DNA of 29,411 nucleotides from Basidiobolus ranarum (GCA_040143965.1 JASJQH010006981.1:1-29411); one strand, 5' to 3'; shown: positions 8,730 to 25,027, counted from the first letter of the stretch. The notes: generated by a model from the letters alone, not told the origin. Translations and numbers: made by a program.

Positions 8730-11123
8730 ATGATGGCTAATCTTGGGCCTAAATCTAAAACTGAGCAAAAACGCCCGGCTTGGCTCTTAGCTGTAGAGAA
8801 TCGTAAATTGGCTTCTCAAGATTCTGATGAGGATCCAGGTATTTGTTTCCTTGGCACTGTTTGATTTTAGTGCGCAAGTATAAAGCAATTGTTATTAAAT
8901 ATGAATCTTGATCCTTGTAACAATAGCACATACTTCTCTTAAGTTTTTGTCATACCTAAACAGCAGTGAGAGTGAGGATGACGGCCCTGTATTGCCGAGA
9001 CATAAGTAAGTATCAGTTTATGTTATTGTTATCTTGCACTTGTCTTAACCAAAAACATATATACGTGTAACGATGATTCGCATGTTTTCGTCAAGTTACT
9101 GATAAATACATCTCTATCTATCTGCAGTGCTCTGAATTTCCGACAGGGACTTGCTACCAAAAAAAGTAGTCCCTCAAAACTCCCCGTACCTTCAAAACGT
9201 TCTACTGATAGTCCAGTAAACAGGTCAAAATTGGATGACCACCAAATATTAGTTGCTGCCGTAGCAAAAGAATCTGCCAAGGATTCTGCAACATCAAAAG
9301 TAACTAATGTAATGAATCATGGAGGCAAACCAGTATTACCGGTACAACGAAACTCTTTTTCAACTGATTCCAGTGTAGATGAACTCAATAATTCAGAAGA
9401 AGAAGCAAAGTTTAATATATCCCAAAGATCATCTCCAGCTACTTTTGGTCTTCCAGGAGCACAAGAAGAGCGAACTCATACAACGCCTCGTGAGAGAAAT
9501 AACAAAGTGGTATCAACCTCTTCAACTATCAAAAAATCGAGCCAACCTGTAAACAGTACCCCTCGTTCTACTACATCAATAAGAAAACCTGTTGAGTCTA
9601 CACCTACTCCTTCACGAACAACTAAAAGACGGACACAACCACAAATCTCAATTGATGTATCTGCTAAACCTGATGGAAGGACTAATACTTCTACTACCAC
9701 TACTACCGTTCCTAAAACCCCAACATATGGTAAAATGGTACCCCCAGCTACTAACACTAGTGCGAGAAATCGTACAGTAAGTATGTCAGCTGCACCTCTC
9801 AAAACACCAGTAAGTACCCGTAAACCACCTACACCAACTGCAATTTCGAAAGAGCGTGCCTCTCCTACTGCTGTAAGGTCGTCCAATACGACAAAAAGAA
9901 CATCCGGCCTACCATCAGGATCAAGTAGTGTTAGCATTCAACTATTAAAAGAAGAAATAGCGAAGTATAAAAATGAGATTGAGGCTTATAAGAATCAGCT
10001 AATGGATGCTGACAATCGCGAACAGGAGATGCTACAGGCCATTGAATCGGCTAATCAAAGAGCTCACGAGGATAGCGAATCTTTTCGACAACATTATGAG
10101 GACTCTCAATCCGACCTTCAAACAACTGTGGATACATTAAAGCGAGATTTAAAGAAAGCACAAGAAGATAATTCAGAAAAGGAAGAGTTGATAGAGTCCC
10201 TTCAAGCAAAAAAGAAAGAGTTTTCGAAAAAGATATCTGAATTGAAGGATGAAAACGAGCAGTTAGATCAAGAACGAGCCAGCATTCGTAAAAGTCTTAC
10301 AGATTCTAGACTTAAAGAGGAGCGTACACTAGAAGATAACAGCCTGCTACAAAGTAAGCTCACCACTATGACTAAACGATATGAGTGTTCAGAAACCGAG
10401 AGTGCACATTTAAGAGCGCAATTGATGAAGTATCAAACTGAGGAACAAAGTGAATTGGGATATTTACAACGTAGATTGAGAGACCTGGAGTTGGAGAATG
10501 AACGGTTGCAGGATCGTATTCAATTCCTAACAAATAGTAGAAACGAAGCCCCCCCAAGCTCAGTTACCGGAAGTTTAAATAACTTTGATCAACAGAGTTA
10601 TCATGCTGGTAGATCGAGAACCTTATCTTTTTATAATAATGATTCTTATTGCTCTGGCTCTGTTCGTTCCTCTTCACCACCTCCCGTTACTCCAGGCATA
10701 AGCAAGTATCATACAGCACCTTATAGCGCGTATTCTGAGCCTGCCACATATTACCCCGAATCAGAACGTAGCTATGCTGACGACCGCTCTAACAATTGGG
10801 GTGAACGTAACTCAATCCATGGTGAGAACCCAATTTCTCCGTATCACCAAGATTCGCGGCGACATACACATAATACCCCTAGCAAAAACAACAGTTTGGT
10901 GGATGTCTCATGCTTATATACTGAGAATGAAAGTGATTTGGATCTAGACGAGCGCCTGAAATCACTTACTGATGCTAAAGACCAAATTAACTTCGAATTA
11001 GCGCGTATACCATCATCTGGAAATGCCATCGTTCGACGAAGAAAGAATCAGTTAGAAGAGAAGTTGGATGAGATTGAAGGCTTGCTTAGGGGTGTAAAGA
11101 TGAAGATCAAAGCAAGAAAGTGA
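8730..11123 (+). CDS. Large coiled-coil protein, family not recognised
   Basis: 727 residues from three exons in my preferred model: 8730-8838, 8927-9005, 9128-11123. The N-terminus (MMANLGPKSK..., then an acidic S-E-S-E-D-D patch) leads into a Ser/Thr/Pro-rich basic region up to about residue 325. A long charged coiled coil follows at about 330-535 (starts LLKEEIAKYKNEIEAYKNQL), then a Ser/Tyr/Pro-rich linker. A second helical segment ends the protein at about 665-727 (from DLDERLKSL to GLLRGVKMKIKARK). Such an architecture is common in cytoskeletal or spindle-pole scaffolds, but I cannot name a family. The exon 1-2 junction is uncertain. An alternative using a 7-nt microexon at 8871-8877 and an acceptor at 8963 also keeps frame but needs a 32-bp intron. 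The third exon is secure. Confidence 0.8.
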
Positions 11124-11273
11124 TACCTATTTCGTTTGAATCTCCCACATATGTAGTCCATTATTTTTGCCCGTGCAACTTTTAATATGTTTTACTTCAT
11201 TCCGTTTATCTAATATAAAAATCATCTCATTGAGACTAGACTAACTGCTTTAATTCTGTTGTAAGCACTCGTA

Positions 11274-11279
11274 TTTATT
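11274..11279 (-). terminator. Possible polyadenylation signal of the protease gene
   Basis: AATAAA on the minus strand 71 bp after the protease stop codon. The convergent coiled-coil gene ends at 11123, so the two 3' ends share this 226-bp gap. Confidence 0.35.
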
Positions 11280-11349
11280 TACAATCAGATCTACAATTTG
11301 TATAAGAATATTGGATATCCACATCCGCCCTATGTCCTTCATTTCAACT

Positions 11350-12358
11350 CTAGCTGGTAGACTTCATTAAGGATCTTATCCATTTCACTTGTGAAGAAAC
11401 TCTAGCAAAGACCTAAAATATTTTCAAAGGTCAGGAATTCTGTGGGTGAGCGGGTTGTCATACAATCAGAGGCCGCTTCAACTTACTCCTGGAACTCTAG
11501 GGCTGCAGTTGGCACCATAACTTGTAACTCCTACAAGTACATTAGCACCGTTCTTTTGTACAATTAACGGACCACCACTATCCCCAAAGCAAACATCTGT
11601 ATGAAGTTCAAAGATTTGTAAGGAAAAGATCCAAGGCTATGATGATTAACGCGGTACTAACTTTTGCCACCCTTATAGGTGCCCGAGCAAATTGCATATT
11701 TAGGATCAAAGGTGGGTAAACTGCTGGTGTGGTCCTTTAGACATACACTGTCTGGTAAAATTTCCATATCTACCATTTGAAGAGTGTTATGTGGCAAAAA
11801 ATCATATCCCAACCCCCACCCTAGAGCTTTAACTGCGACCTCGGTGTTCAAAGCTTCGCCCGTATCCAATGTTGGAAACGATGTAAAACGCGAGGCGTTC
11901 GCCAACTTTAACACCGCAACTAAAGTATAGGAGTGTGTTGAGTGATGCTTAATTTTTAATGAAGAAAAAGAGGAATTCTACTTACAATCATTAGTTAGCA
12001 GTCGCTTGCTCCAATCCGGATGAACGATAATCTGTTGAACATCTACTATCTCTCCTTGCTCTTCACGACTATCCTTGGTTAGGTTGTGGCGATGAAAATG
12101 GATCTTATAACTAGCTGGTTTGGCTCTTTTCGTGATACAATGTGCTGCTGTTAACACTGTTTCTTGATCCAGTAGACTACAACCGCATAAATCGTGGACT
12201 CCGTTACCGTCTTTAACATAGATATAGCCCATCCATGGGTAGCTAAACTCGGGTTTAACTTCACTTCCACCGAATATTAGTTTATGTGGGTAGCGACGAG
12301 CACCTTGGATCGTTACCGTAAGTGAGAGGAAGAAAAATAGTTGTATCTTGCTGATCAT
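11350..12358 (-). CDS. Secreted trypsin-like serine protease (S1 family)
   Basis: Extracellular endopeptidase of the chymotrypsin fold, 267 residues. Exons: 11986-12358, 11662-11919, 11487-11596, 11350-11412. Signal peptide at residues 1-19 ([19 protein letters not shown]), a short propeptide, then IFGG at 28-31, equivalent to the IVGG neo-N-terminus. The catalytic triad is complete: His73 in LTAAHC, Asp124 in TNDFAVLKL (codon after it split by intron 1), Ser217 in FGDSGGPL. The [14 protein letters not shown] end matches the family. The residue six before the catalytic Ser, position 189 of chymotrypsin numbering, is Asn211 ([12 protein letters not shown]) where trypsins have Asp. Cleavage after Arg/Lys is therefore not assured. 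Cys pairs 42-58 and 191-220 are present. Such proteases serve nutrition or host interaction in fungi; nothing here tells which. Confidence 0.93.
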
Positions 12359-12784
12359 CCTTTATGGCACTTCTCGTTCAGGTTGCTCAAAAATGAATCT
12401 AAACCTAATGGTGGTTAAATAGGCAAGATCCGCTGAGCTTCTTCAATTATTCCCGAATTAACAAAAACACCCATGAAACGTGATTAAAGTTGGATCTCGA
12501 TTGAGTCCGAAACAATTATGCTTAATGCACTAACAGAGATATTTCCTGAAAGCAGCAGATAGTAATATATATTGTTTATATTCACCATATTTACTCGAAA
12601 CAAGGAAAATATACTTGAACACACAAAAGCACTAAAAACTAGGTTTTCAGTAAAAAAATAGGTAAACTCTAATGAAATTATAAGGTGCAGATCGCGCGTG
12701 TATTCGAGGATAAGGAGAAAATTACTACTTCGTTAGAAGTAGAAATAGGCTAGAAATTTTAGTGCTCATAAGGGTTGAATTGAA
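12359..12784. other. Intergenic region upstream of the protease
   Basis: Holds the protease promoter, with a weak TATTTAA on the minus strand at about 12416-12422, and the 3' flank of the isoleucyl-tRNA synthetase gene. No gene seen. Confidence 0.55.
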
Positions 12785-15700
12785 TTACCAATCCTTAACA
12801 AGGCAAAGTTCAAACACAGAGCCGTTGACATCTTGCTCTTCGATGACAATGACTTCAGCATCGGCTGCTCTGTCAGTAGATGGGAAGAGAGGCTTCTTCA
12901 AAACCTTTCTCAAAACCTCAACTTGCTCCTCCATAACCTTGGACAATTGATTCTCTGGGTCAGTCTTGAATTCATAGTACATATGAACAGGGTCAGTGGG
13001 TTGCAAATTGACCTTCTTACGAAGTCTTTGTACGCGATTAATAACTTCACGAGCAAGACCTTCTTGTTGTAATTCTGGGTACAATTTAACATCCAACAAG
13101 ACAAGGACATCCTTATCAGTATTGGTTTCATAGTGACTATCTTGAACATCAAAGTAACGAATGACGGTAAGATCCTCATCGGTGAGGGTGATACCTTCAA
13201 CCATGATGGACAACTCTTGGACAAACTTCTTTACTTCATCAGAAGTAAGTTCAGGCAGAGCCTTCTTGACCTTCATAGCATCCTTCTTCAACTTTTGTCC
13301 GAGAACCTTGAGATCGGCCTCAGCTCTGTACTTAACTCCATAACGTTCCTCGTTGGCAGTAACTGTGAGAGTACGAATGTTAAGCTCTTCAACAATATAT
13401 TGTTCGAGGGCCTTAACATCTTCGTGATATTGAGGATCAGGATGAATAACAATGAGCTCCATAAGGGGAGTCTTCAAACTGATGTTCTTCTTTTCACGAA
13501 TGATTCTGCCAAGTTCAATGACAGATTGCATTCTTGATACAGCACGTTCAATCTCGGGATCGAAATACTCTTCCCTTACTTCAGGGAACAACAAAAAGTG
13601 AATGGAACGCTCATCTTCCTGTCCATCAGATGGAGGTAAGAAAGTCTTGAGAGTTTGGTACATGTTTTCAGTCAAGAAAGGAGTGAAAGGAGACAGTACA
13701 CGGCACAAGGTGAAAAGAACCTCAAAGAGAGTGTTAAGAGCCATGATGCAATCTTCTTGGCCATTTTCATCATTGAGTCTCTTTCTGTTGAATCTGACGT
13801 ACCAGTTGGTCAACTCTTCAATAAGTCTCAACAAACGAGGAACAACGGTATATAGTCTGTAAGCAGCCATCTCCTCACGTACAAAACGAATCAAGGATTG
13901 GCAAGAAGCCAAAATCCATCTGTCCATAACGTTGGTAGACTTTTGTTGAGCAGCATTGTACTTGAAATCAACGTTGAAATCGTTCTTGAGGAGAACGATT
14001 TGATTAACGAAAAATCTATAGGCGTTGTACCAAGGAAGGAATACACGAGTAATCACTTCTTTAACACCCTCCTCCTTGAATTTGAGAGTCTCAGCACGAA
14101 CAACGGGTGAGTTAATCAAGTAAAGTCTAAGAGCATCAGCACCGAAACTGTTGATAACCTTTGATGGTTCGGGATAATTCTTAAGACGCTTACTCATCTT
14201 CTTGCCATCAGATGCTAAAACGAGACCATTGACAATCAAATTTTTGAAAGCAGGCTCATCGAAAAGATGAGTAGAAAGAACCATTAAAGTGTAGAACCAT
14301 CCACGAGTTTGATCAAGACCTTCGGCAATGAAATCAGCAGGGAAGCGAGCTTCAAACTTGGCCTTGTTCTCGAAAGGATAATGTTGTTGAGCATAAGGCA
14401 TACTACCACTCTCGAACCAACAATCGAAAACTTCCTCAATTCTTCTCAAAACACCACGGCCAGTCTTGGAAGGAATGGTAATGTTATCAATTTTGTCACG
14501 ATGAATATCTCCAATGTTAGATACACCGGAAAGTTCCTCAAGTTCAGCAACGGAGCCGATACACACGACCTCCTCCAAGTCATCACTAACCCATAGAGGA
14601 ATAGGGGTACCCCAGTAACGGTTTCTAGAGATATTCCAATCTCTAGCATTGGCAAGCCAGTTAGCGAAACGCTTCTCTTGAACAAAATCGGGAACCCAGC
14701 GAGTTTTCTTGTTGTTATTCAAGAGTTTTTCAATAACAGGCTTAACACGAACAAACCAAGAGGGAACGGCCTTGTAGATCAAAGGAGTATCTGATCTCCA
14801 ACAGAAAGGATAACTATGCATGAGTTGAGATTGACGAATCAATCTGTTGTTATTCTTGAGAAGCTTCTGAATAGCTTTGTCAGCTTCTTTAACATATTGA
14901 CCCGCGAAATCAGTAACTTCGGCAGTATAATTGCCCATTTCGTCAACTGGGCAAGGAACGTTACCATCTTCGGTAATAACACCGTGAGCAAGGCAAACAC
15001 GGAAATCGTCCTCACCAAAAGCAGGGGCTTGATGAACAATACCAGTACCACTATCGTCGGTAACGTAAGTATCAACAAGAACTTTGAAGCCCTTGCCCTT
15101 GAATTCTTCGGCAAAATAGTTGAACAATGGCTCGTACTCAAGGCCAAGCAAATCTTTACCCTTGTATTTCTCAAGGACTTCGAACTTAGCTTTCTTAGGG
15201 TTCTTGTAAAGAATCTCTAAACGCTTCTCAAGCAAAATGTAAATGTGACCAGTTTCACCATCCTTGATCTTAACATAGTCGAAGTCAGGATGAACGCAAA
15301 GAGCCAAATTGGTAGGAAGGGTCCAAGGAGTGGTAGTCCAAGCAAGTAAGCTAACTTCAGGATCACTAATCAAGGGGAAAGTAATAACAACTGCAGGGTC
15401 ATTGACATCTTTATAATTTTGAGTGGCCTCGAAGTTAGAAAGAGGAGTGTTACAGCCAGTAGAATAAGGCATGACACGAACACCACGGTAAACTTGTCCT
15501 TTTTCGAAAAGTTGCTTGAATACCCACCAAACACTCTCCATGAAGGGAAGGTTCAAGGTTTTGTAGTCATTATCGAAGTCAATCCAACGACCGGTTCTTT
15601 CAATGGTCTCACGCCATTCAGAGGAATAACGCATGACAATACTACGGCATTCTTCGTTATATTTGGCAATTCCCATAGCCATGACATCATCCTTACCCTA

Positions 15701-16218
15701 TTGAACACATGTACTGTTAGTATCAAACTAAGTCCAGACAGTAGACTTTTATCCTAAAAGTATGTACCTTGATGCCGAGTTTTTTGTCAATTTCATATTC
15801 AACGGGTAGACCGTGGCAATCCCAACCAAAGCGACGTTCAACATAGTGACCAGTTTGATGGGCGTAACGAGTGACAATATCCTAAAGAAATTTACATCAT
15901 TAAACATCAACAACTGTGTATAGTGAAAGAAAGGGCAAAATTACCTTGATGGTACCAGCTAAAATGTGACCATAATGAGGAAGACCGGTAGCAAATGGAG
16001 GACCATCATAGAAAGTATAAGGCTTTCTACCTTCTGAGAGTTTTAAAGAGGTACGGAAAGCATCGATCTCGTTCCAGAAAGCAAGGATTTTCTCCTCCTC
16101 TTTAGGAAAATTAAATTGAGCAGACCCTATTATTTAACAAAATGAGTTTCTCCCTTTAGTTCATGTAGTCCACTTTACATATATCTCAATAATTAGTATA
16201 TTTACCCTCGTTAGACAT
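12785..16218 (-). CDS. ILS1: Isoleucyl-tRNA synthetase, cytosolic
   Basis: Charges tRNA-Ile in the cytosol; class I synthetase. Four exons (16206-16218, 15945-16126, 15768-15881, 12785-15697) give 1073 residues, the same as the yeast enzyme to within one. The ATP-binding HIGH motif is HYGH at residues 55-58 ([13 protein letters not shown]). The editing (CP1) domain lies at about 220-430 and shows [12 protein letters not shown] and [21 protein letters not shown] at about 603-607 is the second signature ([18 protein letters not shown]). The C-terminal anticodon-binding and eukaryote-type extension follow. No mitochondrial targeting peptide is seen ([12 protein letters not shown]). The first coding exon holds only 13 nt. 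A Gcn4/CPC1-type palindrome lies 207 bp upstream, which suggests induction on amino acid starvation. Confidence 0.97.
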
Positions 16219-16825
16219 TTTACTAAAACGAAGCGAAGCAAGGATCGAGCAGATGTATGGACACCCTTTAAAAGTAACACTTTTTTTTTCTAATTAATTG
16301 ATGATCGAATCAAATTGTTTGTCATTGCAATCACATATTTGACCCTAAAAATCCCAAAATTTCCCAGACTTTAACCAGCCTCGGAAATTGGAGTTTTGAT
16401 GTTTAGGCCTGAAAAACAATGGATATGACTCATCTAGCCTTTTCCAGATAAGGTATCCGTAGATATATATATAATCATCGCTTAGATTTGGCTACTTTCA
16501 TTGTAGAATGCTTTATGAAGCTGATATTCAGGAATAGTTTGAACTCAGCCTCACTTTTCAAATCTACGAAAGGAGGAAGAGCATTACTGTAAACTATGTT
16601 TAAATTAGGGTGTAAATTATGTTATAGTTATGCTGTAGGCTGTACACATGAATGAATTCGCCACTTGAAATGCTTTTAAACATATCGATTGATGACAGGT
16701 GCATTCAGACTCGATTGATGCAGAAGTCACATTACTAATTATTTACCAAAATTACTAAATGCCAACAACTAATACGTTTTAAGCATCTCTGCTCTTAAAT
16801 ACAACCTTCCACAACAAAAAACTGA
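16219..16825. other. Divergent promoter region, ILS1 / ULA1
   Basis: A 607-bp spacer between the divergent starts. It holds a poly-T tract at about 16280-16290, the palindrome at 16425-16433 and an alternating AT run at about 16461-16474. No gene seen. Confidence 0.6.
16425..16433. promoter_or_regulatory. Gcn4/CPC1-type binding site upstream of ILS1
   Basis: ATGACTCAT, the full palindromic consensus of the general amino acid control bZIP activator. It lies 207 bp upstream of the ILS1 start and about 390 bp upstream of the divergent ULA1 start. The same nine bases recur upstream of ARO1. Function is inferred from the fungal Gcn4 family. Confidence 0.6.
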
Positions 16826-19182
16826 ATGGATCCCAAGACACAGAAATATGACAGACAATTAAGGTATCTCCAAAATTAAAATGTGATATACACTGTTATC
16901 TTTTTTTAAGTATTTGTAAGGTTATGGCATGCTAATGGTCAAGCTGCCCTTGAAAATGCAAATGTGTGCCTAATCCATGGAACAGCAACTGGCGCTGAAA
17001 TATTAAAAAATCTGATTCTTCCAGGTAGGCACAACACTTAAATAGTATTTTCTTAACAGTACATAAATATCTATACATATGGAAAGTAACCTAGTCGCTA
17101 ATTGACGCTTTCATACTACTTAGGAATTGGCTCCTTTACAATCTTAGATAACAAAATGGTGGAAAGTGCTGATGTGGGAAGTAACTTTTTTCTCGAAATG
17201 TCAAAGGTTGGCCAATCTCGGGCACAGACAGTCACACATTTTTTAAAAGAGTTGAACGAAGATGTAAAAGGTTTCCACGTAGAAGAGGTAACAAACAGGT
17301 TTTCCATTGAAGTCAAATTCGAAGGTTCAACCTCAGGGGCCATTAGCAATATATACGGACTATTATGTATTGAGGCTATATTAAACTCTTCAATATTTTG
17401 ACAGGATGTTTACCCATTGATTGAGCATCGCCCAGAGTTTTTTAAACAATTTTCTGTGGTGATTGCTTCGGAGGTGCCTGAGAAATACTTGATCAAACTT
17501 TCAGAATTTTGCTGGAGTGAGGATATCGCTTTGGTAGCAGTACGAAGCTTTGGCTATATGGGATACTTCCGAATTGCTATTCCAGAGCACACAGGTTATT
17601 ACACCTTTTACTCTCCTTAATGATCTTTTATTAAGAATGTTCCTCTGTGTTTAGTGACCGAAACACATTCGGAGAACACTGTTGATCTTCGCATAGATTG
17701 CCCATTTTTAGCGTTACGTGAGTACTCAGAATCGTTTGAACTGTCAAAAATGAACAACATGGATCATGGGAATGTCCCTTATGTTGTTATATTGCTTCAG
17801 GCTATGGAAAGGTGGAAAAGCGAGGTATTGAAGCATTTACGCTCCATTGTGTATCAAGTAACATTAATCTTGATTATAATTGTATAGCATGATGGCAAGA
17901 TACCAAGTGTGTATGCGGAAAAAAATGAATTCAAGAAACTGATTCGACAAATGTCTCGATCATACGACGAGGAGAATTTTGAGGAGGCCATCAATATGGT
18001 ACTCAGAGTGTGCAATAAAACTGAGGTGACTTAATCCATTTTGAGTTCATTCTAAAGAGCCAAACTTACGAATGAACTACTAGGTGCCTTCTGGGATTCG
18101 GAGCTTATTCGCAACTTCAGCTAGTAACGAAATCACCAGCCAAGTAATGAGATATTGAAATTCTTCGCAACGACATTGCACTGAAGTCTAACTGTCAATG
18201 ATTTTAATTAACAGACTTCTGACTTTTGGCTGTTGGTACGTGCGCTGGAAGATTTCGTGAACAACGAGGGGAACGGTTTGCTTCCAGTATCAGCTACACT
18301 TCCGGACATGAAATCCGATACTGAACGCTACATTACTTTACAAAACATGTTAAGTGCTCTTTATTTAATGCAACAATAACAAGTATTAAAGCTAAACTGA
18401 GTTAATCTTCAATAGATATCGTCAAAAAGCAAGGGAGGATCTTATGGCGCTTAAAAACCATCTCATAAAATTACAGACCTTGGTAGATCGACCTGCTGAT
18501 TCCATTTCAGATGACCAAATTGAAGTGTTTTGTAAGAATGCCGGCTTCTTAAAAGCTTTGAAATATCGCTCTCTTGCTGAAGAGTTTCAAAGCAACCCTA
18601 ATACGAAGAAAATACGTAATAACGAGTGTTTTTAGGCATTGGTCAGCATTTGACGCGTCTAATCTCTTACAAACAATATCTTAGGTCAATGGTTAGAAGA
18701 TGAAACTGGGAATTTGGCCTATTATGTAGTTATTCGCGCGGTAGATAGGTTTTATGACGCTCACAAAAGATATCCAGGTATAAGTTTGCTCTTATTGTAT
18801 GTCTTTTGTTTATTACCGCTAATTATGTCTCCAGGTCAAAAAGATGAATTGGTTGAAGACGATGTCAAATTACTGAAAGAATTTACAGCCAGCCTGCTGA
18901 GAGAGTGGAACCTACCTGCGGAAATTATTTCCGAAGATCATATTCATGAAGTGTATGTTGCAGTTCTTGCGTAGAGTATTTGCGGTGTCTATTGTATTTA
19001 TCGTGTTTGATTTCTCTTTCAGGTGCCGCACTGGACTGGCCGAGTTGCCAAGCGTAGCAGCGTTATTGGGCGGTGTAGTCTCACAAGAGGTGATCAAGTT
19101 AGTCACCAAGCAGTACATTCCCCTAAATAATACCTTCATATATAATGGCATAAATGCTACCACATCCACATACGAATTGTAA
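16826..19182 (+). CDS. ULA1: NEDD8-activating enzyme E1 regulatory subunit (APP-BP1/NAE1, Ula1)
   Basis: Non-catalytic half of the heterodimeric E1 that activates NEDD8/Rub1 for cullin modification; it pairs with UBA3, not in this window. Twelve exons (16826-16863, 16921-17024, 17124-17287, 17405-17594, 17655-17824, 17888-18025, 18084-18143, 18215-18348, 18416-18615, 18685-18777, 18835-18952, 19023-19182) give 522 residues, close to human NAE1 (534). It opens with the E1 signature KYDRQLRLW and a degenerate nucleotide-binding loop ([16 protein letters not shown]). It then has [17 protein letters not shown], the helical middle ([14 protein letters not shown]), and the E1-type end ([21 protein letters not shown]). 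It lacks a catalytic Cys domain, as the family does. The intron after HVEE (117 bp) and the donor after WKSE were chosen by family alignment over in-frame read-through. Confidence 0.94.
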
Positions 19183-19202
19183 AGCAAAAGGAGATATTTA
19201 GG

Positions 19203-19208
19203 AATAAA
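19203..19208 (+). terminator. Possible polyadenylation signal of ULA1
   Basis: AATAAA 20 bp after the ULA1 stop codon. Confidence 0.4.
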
Positions 19209-19654
19209 AAATCCCTATTTATTAGCTGAAAGGTGCATCATCCAGACACTATGAATGCTCATAATTTGAAATCCAATAATTATCAGGGCGGTGTAATATA
19301 TATTGATCTCCACTAGTTTAACTAAGAAACGTGGTTGAAAAAGGAAATGATCAGAAAATTACTACACTCGCCTTATATAGTATTGGTGATATATCTGGCT
19401 CGAGATCTACGTAACGGCGGTACCTCTGCAGCAAGAGGGCAAGTCGTGCGGTGATTTGTTAACACGAGTACAAGTAACAGAAAGCGATCTATACCATTAC
19501 TAGAAAGCTTATGCATACAGAACTGAGCCTCATTCTATGGCTCATCTCATGCGTTCATCACCAATGGAGAGTCGATCAAGAATCTACCGAATTTGTGGAG
19601 CGATGTATTGCAAATATTATGGTAAGTGCAGTAGTCACTAAATGTGAGTAAAAC

Positions 19655-19660
19655 TGACTC
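19655..19660 (+). promoter_or_regulatory. Gcn4-type half site upstream of ARO1
   Basis: TGACTC, 106 bp before the full palindrome. Weak alone, but Gcn4-type sites are often multiple. Confidence 0.3.
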
Positions 19661-19760
19661 GGCTAAGTGATTTGGGTTGACTTTAATGCTTCCATATACT
19701 CTATGCTGATTCTAAAATGAAGAAAGAATATAAATATATATTATCTTTAGCCACCTTTTT

Positions 19761-19769
19761 ATGACTCAT
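19761..19769. promoter_or_regulatory. Gcn4/CPC1-type binding site upstream of ARO1
   Basis: ATGACTCAT, 200 bp upstream of the ARO1 start. Identical to the palindrome upstream of ILS1. ARO genes are classic general-control targets in yeast and Neurospora. The same bases would start a 9-codon upstream ORF if they lie inside the transcript. Confidence 0.65.
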
Positions 19770-19929
19770 ACTGATTCCAAATCTGTATGATTCAAGTTTT
19801 CCAAGATAACTTACCCGTGTTTGAAGTTGATAAAGAGAAACTACCACAAACAAATGTTAGTAACTTTCTAGCAACCACCTCAACAACTCGAGTCTGTTCT
19901 ATCTTATATCTTTGGTCTTTATAGTGTAA

Positions 19930-24781
<4,852 letters not shown>

Positions 24782-25014
24782 TCAATTAGCTAGATGGCAT
24801 CCCCTTATCTTCTCATCCCCTTACTCGGATTGATAGACATTCATATAATATCTCAATCCAAAGCAATTATTAAAAGTGCCCCTCAAATAGCCAGTATTAC
24901 AATACCCATTTGTTTGGAAGTATGTTGGTGAAGGTTGTACCACCGAATGGTCATACAATACAATATCGGAGAATTATGGTCGAATGAAGCTTATGTAATA
25001 CAATGGACAAGTCA

Positions 25015-25027
25015 GGGTTAGGGTTAG
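25015..25027 (+). promoter_or_regulatory. Telomere-like TTAGGG pair in promoter
   Basis: GGGTTAGGGTTAG, two telomeric units, 133 bp upstream of the next start codon. In fungi such boxes can bind Tbf1/Teb1-type factors at promoters. The match is exact but short, so function is inference. Confidence 0.4.

Noticed and set aside
9476-9937. Minus-strand frame of 153 codons inside the coiled-coil gene
   Set aside because: Shadow of the Ser/Thr/Pro-rich coding strand; the product is a Val/Leu-rich string without domain.
12910-15757. Many plus-strand frames of 60-134 codons across the isoleucyl-tRNA synthetase gene
   Set aside because: They overlap a fully conserved synthetase on the other strand and show no independent features.
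17288-17401. In-frame read-through after HVEE in ULA1
   Set aside because: It leads to a stop at 17401; the GTAACA donor and the acceptor at 17404 join the E1-type sequence in phase at the expected place.
17858-17887. 30-bp intron in ULA1 with a donor at 17858
   Set aside because: The donor at 17825 gives an ordinary 63-bp intron and the better family reading WKSEHDGK.
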